From Hibiscus mutabilis (lineage: Eukaryota > Streptophyta > Magnoliopsida > Malvales > Malvaceae), in the NCBI GenBank assembly GCA_019671005.1, contig CM033721.1:49766864-49830863 (forward strand): a DNA stretch of 64,000 bases, in the 5' to 3' direction. The notes beneath the pieces are model-generated. The model worked only from the letters and a program-made list of their open reading frames with translations. It was not told the DNA's origin and ran no database searches. Positions 9,428-19,569 of the stretch are shown here, piece after piece; positions within the stretch are counted from its first letter, which is position 1; each line of letters opens with the position of its first letter. Position numbers and translations under genes: made by a program.

Positions 9428-9592
9428 TGCCTGAGCATTGGGTTAAACCGATGCCAGGGAATTAAGAAAGGAAACCTATGCCGTGACAATGAGTGAAGCC
9501 GATGCCCGGGCAATGAAGATATTGGGTTATTGCCTTGGCAGTACGCGAAGCAGATGCTTGGGCAATGTGGTAACGGTGCAATTGCTTGGGCA
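9428..9592. repeat. LTR array of seven palindromic decamers, about 24- to 28-nt spacing
   Basis: Copies start at 9428 (TGCCTGAGCA), 9452 (TGCCAGGGAA), 9479 (TGCCGTGACA), 9503 (TGCCCGGGCA), 9531 (TGCCTTGGCA), 9555 (TGCTTGGGCA) and 9583 (TGCTTGGGCA). Spacings are 24, 27, 24, 28, 24 and 28 nt. Two more are at 10407 (TGCCTTGGCA) and 10427 (TGCTCGAGCA); the other LTR has TGCCCGGGCA at 202. Confidence 0.9.
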
Positions 9593-10172
9593 ACGAACAA
9601 CAACTTACAAGGTTATGGTAGCGTTCTTCAATGATTTCTTCTTATCCCTAAGTCGAAATACTGGTTGATTATGCAAGCCTTGATAATACCTCCCAGCATG
9701 AACCAAGGGTGGACAACAACTAATCTTGCAGTCCTTTTAGCCGTTGAAACCCGTAACTTATTCCTAAGCTGGATTAGTCTTCACCATTGATTGATTGAAT
9801 AAAGACCATGCTCATTCGTTTCGTGAATCTAACTCTCCCGTTATTAGATAAGTAGATAGTTTAACGAGATCCTCTCCCAATTCACTCGCAAACAAGATTA
9901 AAAACCAAGAATGAACAAACCTTGAACTTTAAATTGCAAACTCAAATTCTTAAAACAAACACAATCGTTTTCACAATCAAAACACAATAACCCAAGCCAA
10001 ACAAGTTTAGTTCATGGTTGGGTTTAGAATAAACTCAATGTAATTTTTCCCAAACATAAACAAAACCGAAAACAAGAAGAAAATATGAAGAATTTCGACT
10101 GCCCCTCTTGAATCCTCTCTTGGCCAACTTCCCTCTATCTCCCCACACACTTTGAATAGTCGGCTAGGGTCC

Positions 10173-10182
10173 CTATATATAG
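10173..10182 (-). promoter_or_regulatory. TATA box of the Athila LTR promoter
   Basis: CTATATATAG (self-complementary) lies in a locally GC-richer stretch of the LTR, about 450 bp from its outer end. A minus-strand transcript would start some 30 bp to the left, near 10140, followed by a pyrimidine-rich leader. Confidence 0.65.
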
Positions 10183-10637
10183 GGGATGGCTAGGGCAAAG
10201 TCTTTCTTGAGGAGGAAGTTAAGTTGTAATTAAAAACTTTAAAAGATATTAAATCTTTTTTATTATATTTTTATTCCCCCAAAAATTCTCCTAATCTTCC
10301 TTCGACTTCTCCATGGAATTTCAGCATCAATCTTCACGTCAACCACATCCAAAAATTTAGGATTTTTCGCTCTACACTTCGGCTATCACTTTACCTCTTT
10401 CTTAGTTGCCTTGGCATCAAAATTCATGCTCGAGCATGACCTGCACATGCACAAAACACATACTGGCAGTACCTTTTCCACCAAAGCTCACTAAAACATG
10501 AAATCAAACACCACCACAAAGGAAACAATGCAATTATGCATGAATGACTAAAAATGCAACTAATATGAGCCTAAGTCTAACAATGATAGGAGTAAAAAGG
10601 GCCATAAAAATAAGACTTTTGAACACTTAACACCTCA

Positions 10638-11715
10638 GTCAGATCACAAGTACAAAGTGTACGTCGTAATATCCCTTAAGAACTCCTAGATGGTGGCACA
10701 TAATTGAAAGAAATGCATTGAGCATCTAGATTCTTTTAATTGGTGGTATATGTATATAAGTATTTAGTTATTCAAGCTTTGTAATGGCCTTTATTTGTTT
10801 CTTGATGGCTTGCTATCAAAGTCATGTTGATGGGGTGCGCATGATAGATGAAAATTTTCATATGTTATGGTATTTAGATCACTTAGATAACATGCATGAA
10901 GAAAAGCCTAATTATATCTATCATCATGTGAATAACCTTAATAAGGTAATATAACTTATTTGGCAAGAATGAAGAAAAAGTTAAGCACATGAGGATAAGA
11001 CAATGAAAGTGTCTAGTCGAACTAGATAGCTTAGTTTCTAATCAAGTTCATCTCTCCATAGTAGTTTTAGTAAAGAGGAGCTAAATAACAAAATCAATCT
11101 ATGGCTTAGACTTATGCTGTAAAGTATTTCGAATGGAAGTTTGATTTCAGAACTTATGAGATTGCAAATGTCATATGGTCGCATAGTTTACAAGATTGTT
11201 TAAACTTCACATATACATGTGCATATAGGACTAGGTATCCTAATGCTTTGTGTGAAAGATAGATTGCCATATTTTCTAAAATGGTATTAGATTTCTATTA
11301 CGCATGGTATGTTTGAAAGGTTAACAGAATGTTGGACATACTTTCTTGCTAGATTAACTAAGATTAGTCAATGATATTTCTACGAACTCATAGCATGAAT
11401 TAAAAATAGATTATTGAATAATGAGATGAACAAACATAGTCATATTAAGCTCAATCAATGAGTTAACTTTTTAATAATTTTATAAATCCGGGTTACTTTC
11501 TTCGGCTACATTAATGAGATAAAATCCTAAATGCATTTAGTCTGGTCTAATTGGGTTAATATGTTAATCGTGGTACTGTAAAATTTGCATGATTAGTTTT
11601 AATTTCTTCATGATCTTGGTTGTAAGTTGTCCTGGTTTGAATATTTGTTAGCTTTTGATAGTTAATAACACCACCTAGTTTGGTTTATCTCCTAAGCAGA
11701 GTTAGGGGTGTTACA
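10638..11715 (+). repeat. P1 5' LTR, left end missing
   Basis: Ends GGGGTGTTACA three bases before the primer site. Near 10684 it carries ACTCCTAGATGGTGGCAC, a block also found in the other chromovirus LTRs (near 21144, 29424 and 30960), which fixes its orientation. The outer part is lost at the Athila insertion point. Confidence 0.8.
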
Positions 11716-11718
11716 ATT

Positions 11719-11730
11719 TGGTATCAGAGC
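11719..11730 (+). other. P1 primer-binding site (initiator tRNA-Met type)
   Basis: TGGTATCAGAGC, the common plant LTR-element primer site complementary to the 3' end of initiator tRNA-Met, three bases after the LTR end. Confidence 0.9.
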
Positions 11731-11797
11731 TTAAGTTTAGTTGATTCTCGGACTAAACCGACTAAACTGCAACTCGTTGTATAATCATTTGATGTAC

Positions 11798-13830
11798 ATG
11801 CCACCTAAGAGTTTAATTTGACAAGTACTTGATGATGAGCTCATATATATATATATGTTATCAATCCAAAGTAATGTGTGAAATATAGTTAGTTTGGGAC
11901 AATGAAAGCTTGATTGAATTCCTCCAGCAAGGGAGGCAATGTAAGAATAAATTAGAAACAATAAAATCCATAGTATGTTGTTAGACAACAACAAGAAACT
12001 TTTCTGATTCACCTAATATAGTGAGAATGCCTCCTCAAGAATGATGAAAATACTCAATCAAACCTTTGTCCATACAAGCAAGGGCTCCGATAGATAAGCT
12101 AACTTGAAACCAAAGTTTACACTCTCCTGGGTACAATTAATTTGCACCCAAACTTTGTATGTAGCATATTTGATTCTAGTTCGACTTCTTTCCTTCCATA
12201 ATCTACCTTTATTGAGAAATATGATTGTTCTCTCTAAACCTCCAAATGTAATCTCGTTAACACCAACTTTTTGGAAAGTAAAGTTGTAGTAAACCATGGG
12301 AGTACAAAATATTCTCTGTTAAACACCAGAAATCCATTTTTGTTTCGATCTCTTGACTCCATTCTTTCTATGATTTTGACCTCAATCCGAAACTATAATG
12401 ATTAAGTGCTATGTCTGAATGGATAGTTGGGGAAAAGACTATTCTTCTTGGATTAGGGAAAGAGTTTATCACCTTCTTCTATAAGTTACACGATTCAATA
12501 CTTGTTTTGAACAAATTATATGGGACGGTAGTGGTCTTTATTGATAGGAACCTCGTGTATTCCTAGGATAGGATGAATAATTGAAACACCCTTGAGCATT
12601 TGGCGAACCTTTCGAGATCATATGTCATATGTGAACCACCATATATGAAAGTTGGTTATCCGAAATGTTCTTTTGTGGTTATAGAATATCGGTGTAAAGA
12701 ATTAAGGCAGATTTTGGGAAGATTCAATCAATTGGTTCGAAGCCTTCGAAGAATATTAGCGAAATTAGAAGTTTTGGGATTAGATAATTATAATTAAAGA
12801 TTTGTTAGAAGATTCTTTCTCTCGGTCACCTCTTTGACCAAATTTCTTCAGAAGAATGTATCTTTTATTTGATGGAGAAGCTAGCAATCAAACCTCGGTC
12901 AGATTAAGTAAAATTTTTGCTAGTGTTTATATTAAGTTGTGAACAAATCGATAGTTTTAGTTAAACTTCAAGCTTAAAAACAATCTAAACTCGGGATTTG
13001 AGATTCTTTAGCAATTAGACCTTAGGCTTTGGAAAAATTAGACTCGAATACTCTCTGGATACTATCGGTTTATTTCATAAATCGAATAGAGTTGCTTATC
13101 GAAATGATAAATCCTTAAGAAAGGAATGTTACATGAAGCTTATAGTAATCCTCTTTGGTTCATCCTGGGTTTGCAAAGAAGTACAACAACTTAAAAGGAT
13201 ATATTTATACACCGGGCCTGAACTGAGGATCGCTATTCTTAGATGGGTATCAAAGTATTTTAAACTTAACAAAAGATTAAGGTCGAACACTGAACTACTA
13301 TGGGACTTTTATAGTCTATCGAATTACCTTAGTAGAAATGAGAACGTATATCTATGAATCTCACAGGTGGTCTATCTTTGTATCCAAGGAAAAATGATGT
13401 AGCTAGGTTCTTCATGATCTAAACTCTTTAAGAACATGAGATTGTAAATGAAAGTTGGATCAAAGAAAGCATTTGATAGGCAACAAGCTTATACCGATAT
13501 TAAAGTAGAGATATTCCTTATATAATGAAAGATCAAATGTTAGTGATTTCTTACCATGGAAGAAAGCATCAAGGTTCTGAAAGAAAAGAAAAGCTTAGCC
13601 ATGGTTTCTTGGACTTGAATGAAAAGAACTTGACCTAGATTAGTCTTGCAAAGAAGAGCTAGCTTAAACTTTTGATCGTGAAATTAGAGAACTTCCTAAT
13701 GAATATGTTCCTCTTGTAAGGGTATTATAGAGATATTGCAAGGTTGAAGTGATGGCTTAGAAATCCGAGGCTGCTATGGAGTATCAATATTCTCATCTGA
13801 TCAGCTTAAGAAAATTCGAGGATGAATTTC
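11798..13830 (+). pseudogene. P1 gag-pol remnants
   Basis: No long frame survives, but blocks can be read in order: a possible Gag start at 11798 (MPPKSL), a gag piece near 12080 like the 'PIDKL...YTF' region of D, the RT active-site neighbourhood near 12520-12590 (VVFID followed by a damaged LVYS), the RT end near 12720-12870 (KNISEIRSFG, then RRF), the integrase zinc-finger neighbourhood at 13125-13290, the integrase tail at 13465-13600 (FDRQQAYTDIK) and the chromodomain end at 13690-13830 (ending GKFEDEF). Most of gag, PR, RT and the IN core is deleted. Many codons are changed, so the identification rests on order and short matches to D and E. Confidence 0.7.
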
Positions 13831-13848
13831 TTTTAAGGGGGAGGGAAT
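13831..13848 (+). other. P1 polypurine tract
   Basis: TTTTAAGGGGGAGGGAAT directly before TGTAATACC, the start of the 3' LTR. Confidence 0.85.
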
Positions 13849-14710
13849 TGTAATACCTTAAACTTTTGACCTAAAAGCATGTTCTATTTGACCCTAAGAT
13901 TAAACTGTTATCCATTTATAACTTATTAAATCTACTAAATGAAATAGGATCTTTTTGAATAAAAAGAAATTAAGGTGACCATTTAATTAGGACCAAAAGG
14001 AAGTAAAGAGGAAATGAATAGCCATTTTGGGAAAGGACTCAATCAAACATGATGACAAATTTGAGGTATGCATGCTAAATAGAAAGATATTCAAGGACTA
14101 TTACACATGTTGCTTATTGGAGATTTTGGTGTGATGAGTCACGACATTGGGAGGGGAAAACTCAAAGATTCATCTTCTTCCTTCCCAAATGGTTCAACCG
14201 AAAGTCCATGATAGAGAGAGACTAGAGAGTTTTCATTGAATTTTCACCGAATAGCTTAAGGAGTGTGGTAAGAAATCTCTTCATTTTCTCTCAATTCAAC
14301 GTTTAAGTGGGAATTTAAGGTTGCAATTCCTTTGCATGTTGTTTGATAGCTAGTTTGGTTGAAGGGATAAATTATGCTAGCAAATTCTTGAATGCCGAAT
14401 GTATGTATGATAATCTACTATGATTTGGGAATGGTATGATAAATTAAGTTGTTAAATTGGTTGATTTAATTAGATTGAACTATTGAGCTATGCTTTGTTA
14501 AATATGAAATTCATGATGGAACTCAAATTATGGTCACTTGGATGGACATATAGATAGATAGAATCATGGATTTGTTGGTTCAATGGTAAGGTTGGTTTAT
14601 GACATATAGTGATCGATTGGAAACTATTTTGGATTGGAAAAACATGAAAAGGATTGCCTTGAAATGTTTAGAAACTGTTTTTTGGATATTGGGACTAATT
14701 GTGTAGGCAT
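13849..14710 (+). repeat. P1 3' LTR, first 860 bp
   Basis: Starts TGTAATACCTTAAA after the polypurine tract. Near 14160-14290 it has the purine-rich, GAGAGA-containing stretch that precedes the leader in this LTR group. It stops where LTR A begins at 14711. I did not find its continuation. Confidence 0.7.
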
Positions 14711-17700
14711 TGTAACATCCTTAAATTGGCCTTAGAAGATATAAGAATTTAGAAGATCAAGAAAGGACTAAACATCATTAAATTTGAACTCATCTAAGCA
14801 TTCGAATAAGTTAAAGATAATTCTTGAATGACAAGCAAACAATTGAAGCTACCCGAGACATACAAGATTCGATACATGTTATACTTAGCTATTCTTTGAT
14901 GCTAAGTTAAACAAAAATAGATGACCAATAATTTAGACATTCATCATTTCTCTACAAGTAAAGGTACTCTTAGTTTTTCTCTTTGTTATAAACATCAAAA
15001 TCCATAAGCCATTTATAAAAAATTTACTAGTCCTTTTCGAAATTCAATTCAAGCAAAACATTCTTCCAACATGTGTTTTCCATTAAACAACTATATAAGA
15101 CATTAGCATCAAATTACTATAATGTACTACCTAAGTATGTCGTATAACATTCCATTCATTTTATAACAATCTTTTCCTAGACTCAACCTATAATCATGGC
15201 CTTTGTTTGAATGAGTTGCTCAAATGAGTAGAAATTTTAACATCAATAACCATATAACTAAGAATCATGCTAAGCATTTCATGTGTTACTCGTAAGCTAA
15301 TATCAAGATTTCCTTAATCATTTTCACTATCAATTAATTAGTTATAAATATATATATTAATTAGTTTCTCTACTTTCATGAATCATGTTATCCTAGTTCT
15401 AAGCATGGTCATGTAGAACTTCTTTAACTTAAAACATGAACCTAATAAAAGACGTGCAACCACAAGGAATTTCATATAATCTTTTACAAAACATGGCAAA
15501 TTCAAGCTTTGCATACCCCAGATAACAACACTAAAATAATTACATACTAAAGTGCCGCCATCCTAGGAGTTTTAAACAAAATTAACAACATACTCTTAAA
15601 TTTCAAAATGTGACTTGATCAAGCTCCTCGTGAAGCAAATATCCAAAGTTAACCTGAAATATAGTGAAAGAAATTCTATTAAACAATAGCTTTGTGAGTG
15701 CGTTTTATGCACGTTAGGTAAAAGTCATAAATTAAAGGTCTTTCACTATAATTGTCATTTATATGAAAGTAGAGCACTACATTACTCAAGAACATTCAAA
15801 TCAAACAATCTTATTAGATCATAGAACAACATCATGTCACATATCAATTGGGCAAGAAGAAATAACTAGACATGTCATTCGAATGGCTTGAAAGCTTTCA
15901 AGCTTACTCATGTATAATGTACGCGTTGTAACTTATCAACTATCAATACTCCAATTTCATCACAATACATTAACAGTTCACTTGATTACATTATATCATA
16001 TTCCCAATGTTGTAGGTTGGCTTTCAATTATGCCTTTATAATCAATTCAACCATTATATCATAATCTTTTTGTAACAATTCTTTCAATTTAACCTTTATT
16101 ATAGCCTTGAGAATCTATAACACAGTCTAGATACGCGAGTCCCCAACCATACTGTCGCCTATAAACAATATGGTACTCGAAGTACCTGTCAATCCCTTCT
16201 ACTGTTGCCAAATGACCATACACATACTTCCCTCCTACTGTCACCAAATAGGGACCACTGTCCCGGACCATAGTCTACCCCGACACTGAGCTCTCTGGAC
16301 TTTATGGCATGCCAACTATATCCACGACTGACTCGAGACCAAGGCTTACAATAATTAACTCTCTTATTAGTCTTATAGCTTAGCTCTATTTGATTTGCAC
16401 ATCTTGTGCCAATATCCCTTTTTTCGATTAGGGTCCAAATTCCAATTTCAATGTTAATAATTCAAGGACAATATCAATAGTCAATGTTCATTGTTTCGAT
16501 ATTCAATGTCAATACTTGATATTCAATTTTTAATGTATGAGCATCTATATCATTGTCAATAATAAATGAATTATACCAATTGTATCAATATTCCATAGTG
16601 CTCAAATTTGCATTTTATATGCCTATTATTTTATTCAATCAATCAATTTTAGTTCTTAACTAGCATGCTACCTTGCATTAATTCTTTACATAGCAAGGCT
16701 CATATCATGGCAATCAATTGGAGTCAAAACATACTTTCCAATCAAGCTAATCATACAAGTATTTCCAAAGGAAACACTCACCTTGCCTCCATGCTTGCTT
16801 AACCATAATTCCTATATGCAATCATACTATAGACAATCTTAAATGAAACAATCAAAACAAAACTTGGGACCGGTGGAACTCCGTCCCGATAATTAAAACT
16901 GCACTCACAGGTTGTTTCCGAGCTACTGACGATCTCGGATTACGACCCGTTTTTGCCTATTAACTTGTTGGTCTACAATAGCCTTTTTCTCTTCAAGATC
17001 TTCCCGGTCTAACACAGTACAATATATATATACATATATATATCATTAGACACTTAGATTAATCATTTCCAGTTCACAAAACACATTGAATCTTTGGCCA
17101 TTAACCAAATAATCTATTCGGCAGTTTCAATCCAATCAACAAGCCTATGTATTCATAATTTCCTGATCAATCTCAACAATCACTAAACCAATGTAATTCC
17201 TAAAACAGTATCTAAGCAACCAAGCACCAATTTATTCATTAGCAACTAACAATTCTGTATTTAATTCCCACTTTTAATTCAGCATACAACCATAAAAATA
17301 AAACAGGGCAGCTCTGATTAATTTACATTCATTGGAGCGAATACAGCCCCAATTTTATTATACGAGCATATTCATATCCTAAATCAAAACACATACATCT
17401 TTCCTTTAATTGAATAAAGAGAAATGTAGCCCCTTTTGTCTGCCTTTAAACCCTTCTATAATCCTGTTTTACTCAACCAAAACTGCCCAAATCATCTAGC
17501 ATGCCAAACAATTTCTTCTAATGTAATTTAAATTTCATTCTACCAATTGAACCACAACAATTAAATTTATGATCAGCTCCCATTTAGCATTAACTCCCAA
17601 TTATAATAAGAACATTGCACCATTTTGAATTCAACCAAACAATCTAAACAATTTCAAGAATTTCATGTATTCCATAGCCTATATAAACATTGTTCTTTTT

Positions 17701-18188
17701 AACTCAAACTTACTATCTCATCTATCAATTTCAAACCAAACATTCATTCACAATTTTCATCCAATCGAATTAAGATTCTCTATCAACAATTATCAACCAC
17801 ATGCAATGCCTTGAAGAATAATTTTACCTTAAGATGCAATTTGAAAGCAACAAATTGATTTCCACCCTACTGAAGTTAAAATCCCAAAATCTTTGTGCTT
17901 TCTCACACTACTCTCTTCTTAATGTTGTTCGGTTAGCTCAATGAAGGAGAAAACATCTCCTTAGCTAGAAACCGATTATAAGGGGAAAGGAAGACATGTG
18001 TAATGTCCCTAAAAGATAATCCAATTACCATGCAAACTAACACTTTAAACATTATTAAGATTTAGTCCTTAATTTTCGGGCTCCTAAATCTTTAATTGTA
18101 TTTAAATGGTCCTTTCAATAACTCATGGATTTATTCTAACTTAAGTAGGTCAATTTATAAACTCTAGATTATACTTTAGAGTATTACA
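14711..18188 (-). repeat. 3' LTR of element A (about 3.5 kb)
   Basis: On the minus strand it starts TGTAATACTC next to the polypurine tract and ends GGATGTTACA at 14711. No ORF in it is credible. It contains a conserved, GC-richer block at about 16100-16350 (see separate entry). The left boundary is inferred from the TGTAAC terminus and the change of sequence type. Confidence 0.72.
16100..16350. repeat. Conserved GC-richer block inside chromovirus LTRs
   Basis: A block running from TAGCCTTGAGAATC through TGGTACTCGAAGTACC, repeated CTACTGTYRCCAA units and CCCGGACCATAGTC to TATGGCATGCCAACTATAT. The same block recurs near 39060-39305 and 45540-45810, and its second half at 35734-35860. It is better conserved by eye than the AT-rich sequence around it. 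Confidence 0.75.
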
Positions 18189-18202
18189 ATTCCCTCCCCT
18201 TA
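18189..18202 (-). other. Polypurine tract of element A
   Basis: Minus strand TTAAGGGGAGGGAAT touching the LTR start TGTAATACTC at 18188. Confidence 0.85.
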
Positions 18203-19050
18203 AAATAAATTCGTCCCCGAATTTACCTATAGGGAAAAGATGTGGGTACTGATTTCGCATAGCTGCTTCAGGTTCCCACATAGCTTCTTCAACATTGTGA
18301 TTTCTCCAAAGCACCTTGACTAAAGGTATTATCTTTTTACAAAGTCTTTTAACTTTACTATCAAGAATTCATATCGATTCTTTATCATATAATAAATCGG
18401 GATTGAGTTCAACTTCATCGGGTTCCAGAATATGTGATGGATCTGAACGATATCTTCTTAACATCGATACATGAAAGACATTGTGAATTCTATCAAATTC
18501 TTTCGGAAGTGCTAGCTTATAAGCAACTGGACCAACCCTTTCTACAATTTCAAAGGGTCTAATAAAATAGGGACTTAATTTTCCTTTCTTCCCAAAACGG
18601 AGAATTTTCTTCTAAGGAGATACCTTCAGAAATACTCGATCTCCTACTTCATATTGAATATCTCTTCTTTTCATATCAACATAAGCTTTCTGTCGGTCAA
18701 AAGCTTCCTTCAATCTACTGTATATCATCTGAACTTGCTCTTTAGTTTCTCGAAGCAACTTAGGTCCCAAGATCTTGTTTTCTCCTAATTCAGACTAGCA
18801 CAAAGGAGTCCTACACCTCCTACCATATAAGGCTTTGAATGGTGCCATCTTGATAGAGGTTTGGTAACTATTATTATAAGTAAATTCAGTCAATGATAGA
18901 GACTTTTCCCAATTCTTCCCGAAGTCGATCACACAAGCTTGAAGCATGTCTTCTAGTACTTGAATTACTCTTTCAGATTGTCCATTAGATTGATGATGGA
19001 AAGCATTACTAAGGTTCAATTTGGTTCCCAAAGCTTTCTGAAGCACTCTT
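18203..19050 (-). pseudogene. Element A integrase C-terminus and chromodomain
   Basis: About 18330-18210 encodes WRNHNVEEAMWEPEAAMR, then QYPHLF and GKFGDEF, the end of the integrase chromodomain. Upstream, 19046-18795 is an open 83-residue piece with the last catalytic Glu block (NAFHHQSNGQSERVIQVLED) and MAPFKALYGRRCRTP. Stops lie between these blocks. The chromodomain of this clade binds methylated histone H3 tails. At its upstream end the reading jumps into RT-linker sequence. Confidence 0.82.
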
Positions 19051-19569
19051 TAGAATCTGGATGTTGAGTTCTTTGAGCTCGACCGAGGCCATACGATATG
19101 GTGTAATGGAAATTAGTGTTAATCCCGGTTGAACTTCGATTCCAAAATCCACTTCTCTTGTTGGAGGTAATCCCGACAATTCCTCAAGAAACACATCATG
19201 AAATTCTGATAGAGTTAAAATAGATTCAAGAGACAATTTGGATTCATTCAAATTAGATATAGGAGCAAAAATAGCTTTTGGTTCCAATGGTTCCTTGCTT
19301 AGCAAGGTTATGGATTATTTTCCAAGACCAAGAAGATACAATCGTTTCTTATCACAATCAACCCAAGCTTTGTGTTTCCCTAACCAATCTAAGCCTAAAA
19401 TGAGAACAAAATCAAAGAAGGATAAGGCTAAAAGATCGGAAGGGAAATGTATGCCATGTATGAACAAAGGGCAATTTCTACAAATTTCATTTACCTTAAC
19501 TCTATCTCCAATAGGGTTCGTAGCTATAAGCTCATTATTTGGGGGTTCAGACTTTAAGTTTAACTTTTC
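19051..19569 (-). pseudogene. Element A protease C-terminus and PR-RT linker
   Basis: Minus strand: LGLDWLGKHKAWVDC (about 19400-19360), then a 98-residue frame from 19305 with FLEELSGLPPTREVDFGIEVQ and ITPYRMASVELKELNIQ. This is where the RT fingers should begin, but the sequence passes straight to integrase at about 19050. The protease N-terminus lies on the far side of N1 (30438-30537). Confidence 0.82.
19565..19569. repeat. Left target-site duplication of N1 (TTTTC)
   Basis: TTTTC directly before the 5' LTR start TGTAACACCCC at 19570; identical to 30433-30437 after the 3' LTR end. Confidence 0.93.

Larger units (their letters stand above)
1..10632 (-). mobile_element. Athila-clade Ty3/gypsy LTR retrotransposon, 3' LTR cut by window edge
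   Basis: Reading right to left the element has a 5' LTR (10632-9107), a tRNA-Asp primer site, gag, PR, RT, RH, IN, an env-like ORF, a polypurine tract and the start of the 3' LTR (407-1). Placement in the Athila clade rests on the tRNA-Asp primer site, the Gag core (FGG...ED.R.HL..FLEICNSFKI, then LRLFP.S.RD.AK.WL), the RT motif FMDDFSVFG and the env-like ORF after IN. The two LTRs differ at about 27 of the 407 visible positions by my own eye count, so the insertion is not recent. The element sits inside the LTR of an older plus-strand chromovirus. All large ORFs are interrupted, so this copy is not autonomous. The right flank is CCTCA; the left target duplication is outside the window. Confidence 0.93.
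9107..10632 (-). repeat. 5' LTR of the Athila element (1526 bp)
   Basis: Bounded on the minus strand by TGTTAAGTGTTC at 10632 and ...GCACAACA at 9107, six bases from the primer site. The outer 407 bp match the left LTR. It contains a TATA box (10173-10182) and an array of palindromic decamers in the part downstream of it. An open frame of 68 codons inside (9603-9397) comes from the array and is not a gene. Confidence 0.93.
10638..14710 (+). mobile_element. P1: heavily decayed chromovirus (Tekay/Del-like), plus strand
   Basis: Partial 5' LTR (10638-11715), canonical primer site (11719-11730), about 2.1 kb of degenerate gag-pol remnants, polypurine tract (13831-13848) and the first 860 bp of a 3' LTR (13849-14710). 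The Athila element has cut off the left end and chromovirus A follows directly on the right. It is the most mutated element with a recognisable interior here, so among the oldest. Confidence 0.82.

Noticed and set aside
9397..9603. Minus-strand open frame of 68 codons in the Athila LTR
   Set aside because: Lies in the LTR and is created by the palindromic decamer array; not a gene.
11840..11856. TATATATATA run in P1 as a promoter
   Set aside because: It is inside the former gag region of a decayed element; a short simple repeat is more likely.
12600..13357. Two plus-strand frames of 65 and 74 codons as possible small genes
   Set aside because: They overlap readable remnants of RT thumb and integrase zinc finger in element P1 and are decay products.
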